Assembly (NCBI GenBank): GCA_023398165.1
Contig: JAEWSQ010000030.1
Location: forward strand, 1-64,000
Direction of reading: 5' to 3'
Origin: Spirochaetota bacterium
GTDB lineage: Bacteria > Spirochaetota > Spirochaetia > Treponematales > Treponemataceae
Length of the DNA: 64,000 nucleotides
The position numbers and the translations under genes were made by a program. The notes beneath the pieces were generated by a model that saw only the letters and a program-made list of their open reading frames with translations, was not told the DNA's origin and did no database searches. The stretch's first letter is position 1. Each line of letters opens with the position of its first letter. Positions 8,475 to 16,430 of the stretch are shown here, in pieces.

Positions 8475-9256
8475 GCTCCTGCTCCGCCTTCAGTATAAGC
8501 ATATGCATTGTGATAATGTATGCTCTCAAAATTTTCCGCCTCTATGCTGAACCAGATGAACGGTTTTTCGCAGGGAAAGTTAAGAAGCGCAAGATAGACT
8601 TCCCGTACAACATCTTCGACAAACCGGGGATTATTATAGGCCTTTTCCGTAACGTACTTTTCATCTTCCCGTTTCAGCACTGAATATACCCCGCAGGAGG
8701 CACAGGATTCTATGAGATTGATAATGTCTTCTATCCAGAATAAGCCGGTATTGCGCAGCTTTACCCGGACAATGCCTCTCTGGTTGTGAGCACCATGTTC
8801 GCTTATTGCTTTTGAGCAGGGACACAGTGTTGTAACAGGAACCGCGATGCTTACAAAAAACTCATGACCGTCCTGGGAAACAGAGCCTTCATAGGAGCAG
8901 TCATAGGCCATCATACCGCTCTGACCTGAAACCGGAGCGTTTTTTTCAAGGAAAAAAGGAAATGAAAGGGTTCCGAATGCTTTTTCGGCATCAAGCTTTA
9001 CCCGTATTTCATCAAGCATCGCAAGAAATTTTTTCATGGTTAAATCGGTATGATAGGCATGAAATATTTCTATAAAGCGGCTCATGTGTGTGCCTTTAAA
9101 ATGATGGGGAAGATTAACAAAAAGATCTGCCGTTGCAGTTGTTGTCTGCCTTTTCTTCTGCTTGTCGAGTACCTGAACAGGATAGCGCAGTCCCTTTACA
9201 CCGACTTTCTGCAGCGGGATGTCGCGGGTATCCTTCTGATTTTGAATATCAATCAT
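8471..9256 (-). CDS. folE2: GTP cyclohydrolase type IB FolE2
   Basis: A 261-residue enzyme making 7,8-dihydroneopterin triphosphate from GTP, the entry to folate and queuosine synthesis. The FolE2 family (not zinc-only FolE1) is recognised from IPLQKVGVKGLRYPVQV near the start, the catalytic Cys/His region VTTLCPCSKAISEHGAHNQRG (about 135-155), and a C-terminal segment with the FSIEAENFESIHYHNAYAY motif. FolE2 can use metals other than zinc. It sits 13 bases after folD and overlaps miaB by four bases. No other de novo folate gene is present in the window. Confidence 0.93.
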   Translation of the reverse strand: MIDIQNQKDTRDIPLQKVGVKGLRYPVQVLDKQKKRQTTTATADLFVNLPHHFKGTHMSRFIEIFHAYHTDLTMKKFLAMLDEIRVKLDAEKAFGTLSFPFFLEKNAPVSGQSGMMAYDCSYEGSVSQDGHEFFVSIAVPVTTLCPCSKAISEHGAHNQRGIVRVKLRNTGLFWIEDIINLIESCASCGVYSVLKREDEKYVTEKAYNNPRFVEDVVREVYLALLNFPCEKPFIWFSIEAENFESIHYHNAYAYTEGGAGA

Positions 9257-9269
9257 TACCTGTCCTTAT

Positions 9270-10142
9270 TTACCGTCTGTTTTCAGCAGCTTCCAGAGTA
9301 TTCTGCATCAGCATTGCAATGGTCATAGGACCCACACCGCGGGGAACAGGTGTTATGAAGGAGGCTTTTTCTTTTACTTCTTCAAAATCCACATCACCTA
9401 CAAGCCTGAAACCGCTTTTTTTCGATGCATCGGGAATCCTGTTAACGCCGACATCAATGACCACGGCGCCTTCACTGACCATATCTGCAGTAATGGTATT
9501 CTGCTTTCCTGCGGCGGCTATAAGAATATCGGCCTGTCTTGTGAAACCTGCCAGATCACGGGTACCGGTGTGGCAAATTGTAACAGTGGCATTGTACTCT
9601 TTGCGTGCTAAAAGAACTGCTACAGGTTTCCCGACAATATTTGAACGGCCTACAACAACGGCATGAGCGCCCTTTGTTTCTATTCCCATAGTTTTCAGAA
9701 GGAAGAGCACTCCGTGAGGCGTGCATGGTAAAAACGATTTTCTTCCAATGAGCATATTTCCCACGCTTATAGGATGAAAGCCGTCAACGTCTTTTTCAGG
9801 ATCTATCGCCATAATAACCTTGGCTTCATCAATATGTTTCGGAAGAGGAAGCTGTACTAGAATTCCATGTACACAAGGGTCTTTGTTTAAAGCATGAATA
9901 ATTTCAAGCAGTTCCTGTTCTCCAGTGTCTGCGCTCAGCCGGATGGATTTATCGGTCATCCCGACTTCTGCAAGAGCCTTGGCTTTTCCGGTAACATACG
10001 ACACGCTTGCCGGATCCTCGCCGACGAGAACTACAGAAAGACACGGAGTTATTCCCTTGAGCTTCAGGGCTCTTGTTTTTTCTGCCACATCTTCCCTGAC
10101 CTTGCGGGCAATTTCAAAGCCGTCAATAATTACTGCACTCAT
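9270..10142 (-). CDS. folD: Bifunctional methylene-THF dehydrogenase/methenyl-THF cyclohydrolase FolD
   Basis: A 290-residue cytoplasmic enzyme interconverting 5,10-methylene-, 5,10-methenyl- and 10-formyl-tetrahydrofolate. Landmarks: PCLSVVLVGEDPASVSYVTGKAKA (catalytic Tyr/Lys region, about 32-55; the Lys is in YVTGKAKA), VHGILVQLPLPKHID, DVDGFHPISVGNM, the Rossmann segment VVVGRSNIVGKPVAVLL, and the C-terminal TPVPRGVGPMT. GGGAGGA lies before the ATG. It heads a minus-strand operon folD-folE2-miaB-lapA-SPOR, supplying C1 units that metF/metH further along the window could use. Confidence 0.95.
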   Translation of the reverse strand: MSAVIIDGFEIARKVREDVAEKTRALKLKGITPCLSVVLVGEDPASVSYVTGKAKALAEVGMTDKSIRLSADTGEQELLEIIHALNKDPCVHGILVQLPLPKHIDEAKVIMAIDPEKDVDGFHPISVGNMLIGRKSFLPCTPHGVLFLLKTMGIETKGAHAVVVGRSNIVGKPVAVLLARKEYNATVTICHTGTRDLAGFTRQADILIAAAGKQNTITADMVSEGAVVIDVGVNRIPDASKKSGFRLVGDVDFEEVKEKASFITPVPRGVGPMTIAMLMQNTLEAAENRR

Positions 10143-10396
10143 ACGTCCTCCCTTTAAAACCTGCTTTATACTATTCTTTTACGGTATCTTCGTAACTTTT
10201 AGGATCAATTGTCTGTTTAATTTCTGTGTTTGTGGACACTTAATAATAAAATAGAGTATACTGAAAACCGGTTTTTTTTTCTATACGAAGGATAACATAC
10301 TGACGGTATAGTTAAAAACACATCCGGCGGTTTTTCGTCTATTTTTTAATGATGTAATTCATTGTAAATAAAGCAGTATTCTTTAAGAGAGGAAGT

Positions 10397-10981
10397 ATGA
10401 AACGTATTTGCGCATTGCTGTTGTCTTTCTGCATTTGTTTTTCGGCAGCCGCTGCACAGGAAGCAGAATCTGAAGGGCAGAGTGATCAGGGGCAGGAAGA
10501 GTTTGTATATAAAATGAATCAGAAAAACGACTGGTTTGTACGTTTAGGAGGATCTGTATACCTCCCGATAACTCCTGTTAATTTAAAACTCGGCATGGAT
10601 TTGAACCTGGGTTTTTATACCTTTTTGGCGGAGAACTTTGCGATCGGCGGCGACGGCAATATGACATATGCCGTTACTGCAGGAGATAATATTTATTTTT
10701 CCGTACCGATTATGGCGCGGGCAATGTATCAGTTTTCTGTAAAAAACATTGAAATACCGCTCAGTTTGGGAGCAGGAGTTGCTATTCAGACATATTTGGA
10801 ACGCTACTATTTCGGATTGATTGTTAATCCTGAAGTCGGTTTTTTCTACCGGTTCAGGACAGACTGGTCTGCAGGAATTCACTGCGGTATAAATATTCTG
10901 CCGCAATGGTATGAAAATACTGAATACAACAGAACCGGTTATATTCTGGACACAGGAGTAAGTGTCCGCTACCACTTCTAA
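10397..10981 (+). CDS. Small outer-membrane beta-barrel-like protein
   Basis: A 194-residue protein with a clear signal peptide (residues 1-20, ending SAAAAQE), a short acidic/Gln-rich spacer, then alternating hydrophobic/polar strands (WFVRLGGSVYLPITPVNLKL, YFSVPIMARAMYQFS, GYILDTGVSVRYHF). It ends in Phe (VRYHF), a typical recognition end for outer-membrane barrels. The size suits an eight-stranded barrel. Strong GAGGAAG precedes the ATG. Followed after 15 bases by a lipoprotein gene. Function unknown. Confidence 0.65.
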   Translation: MKRICALLLSFCICFSAAAAQEAESEGQSDQGQEEFVYKMNQKNDWFVRLGGSVYLPITPVNLKLGMDLNLGFYTFLAENFAIGGDGNMTYAVTAGDNIYFSVPIMARAMYQFSVKNIEIPLSLGAGVAIQTYLERYYFGLIVNPEVGFFYRFRTDWSAGIHCGINILPQWYENTEYNRTGYILDTGVSVRYHF

Positions 10982-10996
10982 GAAATGAGGACCTTC

Positions 10997-11932
10997 ATGA
11001 AAAAAATAACCTGTGCGACATTATGCATATTATTCGGACTTTTACTTTTTTCCTGTAAAAATGAGCCGATTTTTTACGGTATTGAGCAGGAGATAAATCT
11101 CGATAAACCCGTTGTTCTCGGAAATGTATACGCTATGACCGAAGCAGGAGGAAGACTCTATGCTGCAAACGGAAAATTATATTCGAAAAATTCGGCGGAT
11201 ATTAGGGGATGGAGCGAAGACATAAAACCAGAAGGATTTGTAATACGGACCGCTTCAGACAGCAGTTTTTTATACTCGCTCACTTCAGATAAGGTTCTTT
11301 ACAGTTCTGTGCTGAGCACAGAGCTGGTGTGGACAAAAATTGATGATTCAGTTGTTGAGCTTTTTGATAATAATGCTCTAGGCAGTGGAAATAAAAGAGC
11401 CTTTTACACAAAGGCGGATGCAGTCTATGAAATAAGCGGAGGAAATACAGGAACTGCAGTTTCCTCTGGAGGCGCATCGTTTGCTTCCGTTACTTCTGAA
11501 TATATTAACGGGCAAACATACTTTTCCTCTTCAATACTCTTTACATCCGACCGCAGTTCATACCTTTACAGAATAAGTGAAAACGGTATTGAATACAGCA
11601 CAGATACTATCTCATGGACTCCTGTTTCTTTAACTATAGAATCGCCAATGTCCCTGGAGTTTTTCCAAAACGGTACCTATACGGCACTGCTTGCAGGAAC
11701 AAAAACAGGTGTTGTGCAGATAGCCGTTACAAACAGCATACCGGCTTCTTCAACCTCTGTACTGCCGGGTGCCAATGCAGATTCCTGTTTTGGTACGAGT
11801 CATGTTCCCTCCATTTTTGCTTACCCTTTTGCGCAGGGAAATATTTATGTTTCTTCACTGAAAACAGATTCTTCCAATAGTACAAAATTCTGGGGTTACT
11901 ACCCCACCCGGGATAACTGGAATCTAGAATAA
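10997..11932 (+). CDS. Lipoprotein of unknown function (beta-propeller-like repeats)
   Basis: The ATG at 10997 is chosen over one at 10985 because GAGG lies six bases upstream and it opens directly with MKKITCATLCILFGLLLFSC, a type II signal peptide with lipobox LLFSC. The mature part (about 290 residues) contains repeated strand motifs with GGRLYAANGKLYSKNS, SFLYSLTSDKVLYSSV and SSYLYRISENGIEYS, resembling blades of a propeller or sialidase-type 'Asp-box' repeats. No catalytic motif is recognised. The rarA gene starts four bases after its stop, so they share a transcript. Confidence 0.65.
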   Translation: MKKITCATLCILFGLLLFSCKNEPIFYGIEQEINLDKPVVLGNVYAMTEAGGRLYAANGKLYSKNSADIRGWSEDIKPEGFVIRTASDSSFLYSLTSDKVLYSSVLSTELVWTKIDDSVVELFDNNALGSGNKRAFYTKADAVYEISGGNTGTAVSSGGASFASVTSEYINGQTYFSSSILFTSDRSSYLYRISENGIEYSTDTISWTPVSLTIESPMSLEFFQNGTYTALLAGTKTGVVQIAVTNSIPASSTSVLPGANADSCFGTSHVPSIFAYPFAQGNIYVSSLKTDSSNSTKFWGYYPTRDNWNLE

Positions 11933-11936
11933 TTCA

Positions 11937-14267
11937 ATGGATTTGTTCGACAGCGCGGTGCAGAAAACAGAAGGACCTCTTGCCTCCAGAATGAGGCCGC
12001 GCAATCTTGATGAATATATTGGTCAGGATCATATAGTCGGCAAAGGGAGGCTTCTCCGCCGCGCCATTGCCGCCGATCAGCTTACCTCCGTAATTTTCTA
12101 CGGTCCGCCCGGTACCGGGAAGACCACCCTTGCCCGGGTTATTGCCAATCATACAAAAAGCAACTTTATTACGCTGAATGCTGTGCTAACTGGTGTACAG
12201 AGTATTCGGGATTCTATAGCACAGGCAGAAGATCACCGTAAACTCTACAGTAGAAAGACTATTCTATTTGTTGACGAAGTTCACCGGTGGAATAAGTCTC
12301 AACAGGATGCTCTTCTTCCCTGGGTCGAAAACGGAACAATCATCCTCGTCGGCGCAACAACGGAGAATCCCTTCTTTGAGGTCAATAAGGCTCTGGTGAG
12401 CAGAAGCCGTGTTTTCCAGCTCAAACCTCTTGAAAAAAAAGACCTGGAAAAAGCTGCACATAACGCGCTGGCCGATAAAGAGAGAGGCTACGGAAGATGG
12501 AACGTTCAGTTTGAAAGCGGAGCCCTCGAACACTTAATTGAAACAGCCAACGGAGATGCGAGAAGTCTTCTTAATGCGCTCGAACTTGCGGTAGAGACAA
12601 CTCCTCTTGAATGGAATCCTTCAGCTTCACCCTGCCGCCCTCCTGAGGGTTCGGTTATATATATTAGTAAAGAAACTGCCGAAGAAAGCATTCAGAAGAA
12701 GGTTGTCCTCTACGACAGAGACGGTGACTACCATTACGATATAATCAGCGCCTTTATAAAAAGTCTGCGGGGGAGCGATCCCGATGCAGCGATGTACTGG
12801 ATGGCGCGAATGATTGCAGCAGGAGAAGATCCCCATTTTATTTTCAGGAGGATGCTCATTCTTGCCTGTGAGGATGTCGGCCTTGCCGATCCCAATGCGC
12901 TTGTTGTGGTACAAAGCGCCGCCTCCGCCTTTGATCAGGTGGGACTGCCCGAAGGAAGATATCATCTTGCCCACGCTGCTCTGTATCTTTCAACCTGCCC
13001 AAAATCAAACTCTTCCATGGCTTTTTTTGATGCGCTGAGTGCTGTTGAAAAAGAGGATGCAGAGGTTCCAAATCATTTGAAAGACGGCTCAAGAGATGCG
13101 GAAGGATTCGGTCACGGCTCAGGGTATCTTTATCCTCATGCGTACAAAGATCACTGGACAGCCCAGCAGTATCTTCCATCCGCGCTTGCAGGCAAGGTAT
13201 TTTACAATCCAAGCAGTCAGGGTTATGAAAAAAGCATACGGGATGATGTTCTTAAGAGAAGAGAACTTCTGATTGCAGCGATGCTTGAAGATAAAGATGA
13301 GGAAACGGAAAGTAAAGAATATGATGCCGATGCGCACATTCTCGACTGGTGGATTAATCAGCATAAAAAAAGCGGCCTTGTTAAGCAGGAGGAAAACCTT
13401 ACTTTTTCCCCTGATGACTCGAAGAGAAAATCCTGGCAGAAAAGACTTGATTCAAACAGAGACAGGGTTTTATTTGAAATACGCGAAAAAGCACTTTCTT
13501 TAATTCCAGTATACCGTCACAGCCGCTTTTTAATCTGCGGAAACGATGACGGTTTATTTATCTGGGAAGTTTGGAGAAAAGCCCCGGAAGGGCTGACCTG
13601 TGCTTTATGTAGAACCCAAAAAGGAAAAGAGATTTTATCTCAATATGCTTCCACGCTGCAGGAAATAGATAAACCCAGGTTCTCATGCAATTTAAACGAT
13701 TTTGCAGACTATGAGTTTGATGTCATTGTTGCAAGAGATTTCATAACAAATGAGCGGACTTTACATGAGAAGCTTTCTGAAGTACTGCAGACTGTATCTA
13801 TGCTGACCCCGAAGGGTCTTCTTCTTTTAGTTCAAAGGATTCCCTGTTACGGCCAAAGAATAGCTTCACTTCTGCTTGAAAATTTCCCGGATGAAACCTC
13901 TTTGTGTGATAAACTGAAAGCGGTCGAGAACAGCTTTTTTACCGGTGCTGCCGGGAAGGAAGAAACAAAAGATTTATTTTCATGGGATGAAAACACCATA
14001 ACAGAAAAACTGAAGAGATTTTCTTCCCGCGTTCAATGCGAAGTACAAACTTTTACAGAACAGAGGATACTTTCCATACAAGAAATTGAACTGTGGTTTA
14101 ATCCTGAGACTTCACAGTACGGCTCAGTTATTCAGCAGGAATTGCATACCGAAGAAATAGAGAGAATTAAAAAACTTTTGTACTCATTAGGCAGTAAACC
14201 GGTAAACTGGACGACAACATATGCATTCATTGTCATACTTGAGCTTGTATCTGCACAAAAAAAGTGA
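11937..14267 (+). CDS. rarA: Replication-associated recombination protein RarA/MgsA with a large C-terminal extension
   Basis: A 776-residue protein; ordinary RarA is about 430-450. Residues 1-430 are a full RarA: MRPRNLDEYIGQDHIVG, Walker A GPPGTGKTT (about 56), Walker B ILFVDEVHRWNKSQQDALLP, sensor GATTENPFFEVN, and the C-terminal MgsA domain (EDVGLADPNAL, GYLYPHAYKDHW, YNPSSQGYE). RarA acts at stalled forks. After a charged linker, about residues 490-776 form an unrelated domain. Its order of segments (RFLICGNDDGLFIWEV, LTCALCRTQKG, FDVIVARDF, KGLLLLVQRIP) resembles a Rossmann methyltransferase with a degenerate SAM loop, but this is inference. The adk promoter lies at the end of this gene. 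Confidence 0.88.
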   Translation: MDLFDSAVQKTEGPLASRMRPRNLDEYIGQDHIVGKGRLLRRAIAADQLTSVIFYGPPGTGKTTLARVIANHTKSNFITLNAVLTGVQSIRDSIAQAEDHRKLYSRKTILFVDEVHRWNKSQQDALLPWVENGTIILVGATTENPFFEVNKALVSRSRVFQLKPLEKKDLEKAAHNALADKERGYGRWNVQFESGALEHLIETANGDARSLLNALELAVETTPLEWNPSASPCRPPEGSVIYISKETAEESIQKKVVLYDRDGDYHYDIISAFIKSLRGSDPDAAMYWMARMIAAGEDPHFIFRRMLILACEDVGLADPNALVVVQSAASAFDQVGLPEGRYHLAHAALYLSTCPKSNSSMAFFDALSAVEKEDAEVPNHLKDGSRDAEGFGHGSGYLYPHAYKDHWTAQQYLPSALAGKVFYNPSSQGYEKSIRDDVLKRRELLIAAMLEDKDEETESKEYDADAHILDWWINQHKKSGLVKQEENLTFSPDDSKRKSWQKRLDSNRDRVLFEIREKALSLIPVYRHSRFLICGNDDGLFIWEVWRKAPEGLTCALCRTQKGKEILSQYASTLQEIDKPRFSCNLNDFADYEFDVIVARDFITNERTLHEKLSEVLQTVSMLTPKGLLLLVQRIPCYGQRIASLLLENFPDETSLCDKLKAVENSFFTGAAGKEETKDLFSWDENTITEKLKRFSSRVQCEVQTFTEQRILSIQEIELWFNPETSQYGSVIQQELHTEEIERIKKLLYSLGSKPVNWTTTYAFIVILELVSAQKK

Positions 14268-14273
14268 TATAAT
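14245..14273 (+). promoter_or_regulatory. Promoter of adk
   Basis: TTGTAT (14245-14250), a 17-base spacer and TATAAT (14268-14273) preceded by TGA (extended -10). It overlaps the end of rarA, so adk can be expressed independently of the upstream genes. Predicted start near 14280, followed by the AAAAGGAG ribosome site. Confidence 0.7.
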
Positions 14274-14301
14274 TTTTCATCCGTTTTAAAAGGAGTATTT
14301 C

Positions 14302-14934
14302 ATGAATTATATTTTTCTAGGCCCTCCCGGAGCTGGTAAAGGGACCCTTGCGGCAAAGGTTGCAGCAACATATAACATTCCTCATATTTCCACCGGCGAG
14401 ATCTTCCGGGCGGCTATTAAAGCAAAAACACCGCTGGGAATAAAAGTTCAATCAATCATTGATTCAGGGTCTCTTGTAAGTGATGATATAACAGTAGAAC
14501 TCGTAAAAGACCGTCTTTCACAGAAAGATGCAAAAAACGGCTTTATACTTGACGGATTCCCGAGGACTATACCGCAGGCCGAGGCGCTTGATAAAATTAT
14601 TTTAGTCGATTCTGTTGTAAATTTTGATATTGCAGATAAGGATGTTGTAAAACGTCTTTCAGGACGGAGAGTCTGTAAATCATGCGGACAGAATTACCAC
14701 GTGGAGTTCATGCCGCCGAAAAAGGAAGGAATTTGCGATACCTGCGGAGCCGGACTTTTTATCCGTGATGATGATAAAATTGAGGCCATTACTCACCGGC
14801 TTGAAGTATACCGCTCCCAGACGGCTCCTTTGATTGAATATTACCGCAATAAAAAGCTTTTAACTGATATTGACGCACGTCCCTCTACTGATATAATTCT
14901 TCAGGAATTTGAAGGGAAATTTCCTAATAAATAA
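14302..14934 (+). CDS. adk: Adenylate kinase (zinc-lid type)
   Basis: A 210-residue enzyme catalysing AMP + ATP to 2 ADP. P-loop GPPGAGKGT (residues 7-15), AMP-site STGEIFRAA, the DGFPRT motif (about 84-89) and the LID region are intact. The LID carries CKSCGQNYH and CDTCG, four cysteines expected to bind a structural zinc, as in many Gram-positive and some spirochete enzymes. It has its own promoter in the end of rarA and a strong terminator at 14959-15000. Confidence 0.96.
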   Translation: MNYIFLGPPGAGKGTLAAKVAATYNIPHISTGEIFRAAIKAKTPLGIKVQSIIDSGSLVSDDITVELVKDRLSQKDAKNGFILDGFPRTIPQAEALDKIILVDSVVNFDIADKDVVKRLSGRRVCKSCGQNYHVEFMPPKKEGICDTCGAGLFIRDDDKIEAITHRLEVYRSQTAPLIEYYRNKKLLTDIDARPSTDIILQEFEGKFPNK

Positions 14935-14958
14935 AAACTAATAGTTTGCCACTGCGGA

Positions 14959-15000
14959 AAAGCTGAAAGATATTGAAAACGTTATCTTTCAGCTTTTTTT
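14959..15000 (+). terminator. Intrinsic terminator of adk
   Basis: AAAGCTGAAAGATA (14959-14972) pairs perfectly with TATCTTTCAGCTTT (14983-14996) around a ten-base loop, and a T run continues to about 15000, abutting the stop of the convergent lipoprotein gene. Confidence 0.92.
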
Positions 15001-15410
15001 TATTGCGCAGTAAATGAATCATACGTTATTTTTTGAGTAACATTCTCAGAAATAATCCATCCTTCTTCATTCTTATTTGTAATCACAAAAGAATAATGAA
15101 CAGTCGAATTTGACTCTCCCTGAATACTTAATGTTACAGTATACCGTGATCCTTTTTGATCCGGAACCGATAACACATAATTCACTGAAGCTATTTCTTT
15201 AAAGAAACTAAGCAGAGCATCCTTCTGCTGAACATCAAGAGTATTTATGAAAGGCATATACACTGCAGCGGATGCTGTATCGCCGTTTACAACAAATTCC
15301 AAAAAGGTTTGAAGCGTTTTTTTCGCCTCCTCCCTTTCGTTCTGGACACATGAGGTACATAAGGACACTGTGAGCAGACACAGGCAGATAAAAAACATCA
15401 GTTTTTTCAT
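15000..15410 (-). CDS. Small lipoprotein, NTF2/DUF4878-like
   Basis: From the ATG at 15410 the product has 136 residues. MKKLMFFICLCLLTVSLCTSC is a lipoprotein signal with a lipobox ending in Cys. The mature part looks like an NTF2-like fold: a helical start with a long helix (EAKKTLQTFLEFVVNGDTAS), then paired strands (YTVTLSIQGESNSTVHYSFV, GWIISENVTQKI). The upstream TTG at 15431 is rejected because GGGG lies suitably spaced for the ATG. No partner gene indicates a function. Confidence 0.7.
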   Translation of the reverse strand: MKKLMFFICLCLLTVSLCTSCVQNEREEAKKTLQTFLEFVVNGDTASAAVYMPFINTLDVQQKDALLSFFKEIASVNYVLSVPDQKGSRYTVTLSIQGESNSTVHYSFVITNKNEEGWIISENVTQKITYDSFTAQ

Positions 15411-15503
15411 TTTTTCCCCGAAATACAGCAATACACTTCCCGGGCAGGAATAATTTTCAAATCACTTCTGTCCCGGACTCCCAGGTATTGCATACTAATG
15501 AGT

Positions 15504-15537
15504 AAAAAAAAAGGAGAGGAAAACCTCTCCTTTTTTT
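15504..15537 (-). terminator. Bidirectional terminator-type hairpin
   Basis: GGAGAGG (15513-15519), loop AAAA, CCTCTCC (15524-15530), flanked by nine A on the left and seven T on the right, so it can work on both strands. On the minus strand it ends the tandem lipoprotein transcript from 16.3 kb and shields the 15000-15410 gene. Confidence 0.9.
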
Positions 15538-15551
15538 ATCCGTAAAAGGAC

Positions 15552-15929
15552 TTATTTAATAACAGTACCTGTTACGTGAACTTCTTCACCAGCAATGATG
15601 TTGCCTGTTACGTAACCAAGAATGAAGTTGAGAACAGAAACATTCTGTTCTACAGTTACGTTGATAGCAGCACTTCCGCCGAGTGCATCAATTTCAGCCT
15701 GAATAGCAGCAGCTACAGCTTCCTGACCCTTACCCTGTGTAATGTTTGCAAGGTTAACAGATCCGGGAACACCGAGTAATTCCATGCTTTTAACAGTAAT
15801 GTCAAAAGTACCGAGTTCTGTACCTTTGAATGTACCGTAACCGGCATTAGCAAATGTAAAGGTTGTGCAGCTTGCAAAAAGTACAACCAAAAGAGCACAA
15901 AGTGCTACGATAATTAAATTCTTTTTCAT
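15552..15929 (-). CDS. Small lipoprotein, tandem paralogue B
   Basis: A 125-residue lipoprotein: MKKNLIIVALCALLVVLFASC ends in a lipobox (LFASC), followed by TTFTFANAGYGTFKGTELG. The rest shares a pattern with its upstream neighbour (LANITQGKGQEAVAAAIQAE and GGSAAINVTVEQ), so the two arose by tandem duplication. The layout resembles the TRL-like or DUF-type small periplasmic lipoprotein families, whose role is unknown. It lies 17 bases after paralogue A in the same transcript and ends before the hairpin at 15504-15537. Confidence 0.78.
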   Translation of the reverse strand: MKKNLIIVALCALLVVLFASCTTFTFANAGYGTFKGTELGTFDITVKSMELLGVPGSVNLANITQGKGQEAVAAAIQAEIDALGGSAAINVTVEQNVSVLNFILGYVTGNIIAGEEVHVTGTVIK

Positions 15930-15946
15930 TTTTGTACCCCTTTACC

Positions 15947-16324
15947 TTATTTTACTACTGTACCGGAAACTACGATTGTTTCGGGAGCATAAATGCAGCC
16001 TGAAGCGTAGTTAAGAATCATCTGGATTGCAGATACTTTCTGTTCTACAGTAACATTGATCGCAGCGGTTCCGCCGAGTTTCTCAATTTCTGCCTGAACT
16101 GCAGCAGCTACAGCTTCTTTACCTGCACCCTGTGTAATGCTGGCAAGATTTGCACCGCCTGCATAACCCAACCATTCTGTGCATACAACTTCTACAGAGA
16201 AATCGCCGAGAGCGGTTCCTTTGAGATTACCGTATGCCAAACCATCCATAGAGAATGTTGTGCATGAAGCAAAAAGTGCCACTAATGCTACAATAAGAGC
16301 AACAACTAGAACTTGCTTTTTCAT
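15947..16324 (-). CDS. Small lipoprotein, tandem paralogue A
   Basis: A 125-residue lipoprotein when started at the ATG at 16324, which has AGGAGG six bases upstream; the earlier ATG at 16339 would overlap that ribosome site. Signal MKKQVLVVALIVALVALFASC, then TTFSMDGLAYGNLKGTALG. Shared segments with paralogue B: GYG/AYG.(F/L)KGT.LG.F, LA.ITQG.G.EAVAAA.QAEI and AAINVTVEQ. Three extra cysteines appear relative to B (VVCTEWLG, SGCIYAP and the lipobox). Promoter and a stable hairpin lie upstream. Confidence 0.78.
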   Translation of the reverse strand: MKKQVLVVALIVALVALFASCTTFSMDGLAYGNLKGTALGDFSVEVVCTEWLGYAGGANLASITQGAGKEAVAAAVQAEIEKLGGTAAINVTVEQKVSAIQMILNYASGCIYAPETIVVSGTVVK

Positions 16325-16343
16325 TAAAAGCCTCCTCATTTTT

Positions 16344-16377
16344 TTAAGGAGCCATTTTTACTTTTGGCTCTCCTTAA
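16344..16377 (-). promoter_or_regulatory. Leader hairpin of the tandem lipoprotein mRNA
   Basis: TTAAGGAGCC (16344-16353) pairs with GGCTCTCCTTAA (16366-16377) except for a one-nucleotide bulge, around a 12-base loop. In the minus-strand mRNA it sits between the promoter and the AGGAGG ribosome site and hides a second AAGGAG. It may stabilise the mRNA 5' end; no terminator T run follows. Confidence 0.55.
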
Positions 16378-16387
16378 CATGAGTACT

Positions 16388-16417
16388 ACAGTATCATGAC
16401 CAAAATATTCAAGTCAA
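16388..16417 (-). promoter_or_regulatory. Promoter of the tandem lipoproteins
   Basis: On the minus strand TTGACT (16417-16412), 18-base spacer, TACTGT (16393-16388) preceded by TGA. Five of six -35 bases match consensus. It lies 14 bases beyond the ilvB stop codon. Confidence 0.55.
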
Positions 16418-16430
16418 GCCTTTTTTTCAT

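Noticed and set aside
9133..9666. 177-codon plus-strand open frame across folE2/folD
   Set aside because: Entirely antisense to folD and folE2, with Ser/Ala/Thr-rich shadow composition.
10143..10396. Regulatory element between folD and the small barrel gene (GAAAACCGGTTTT palindrome near 10262)
   Set aside because: The palindrome has no loop and no clear promoters flank it; only ribosome sites of the two genes are convincing.
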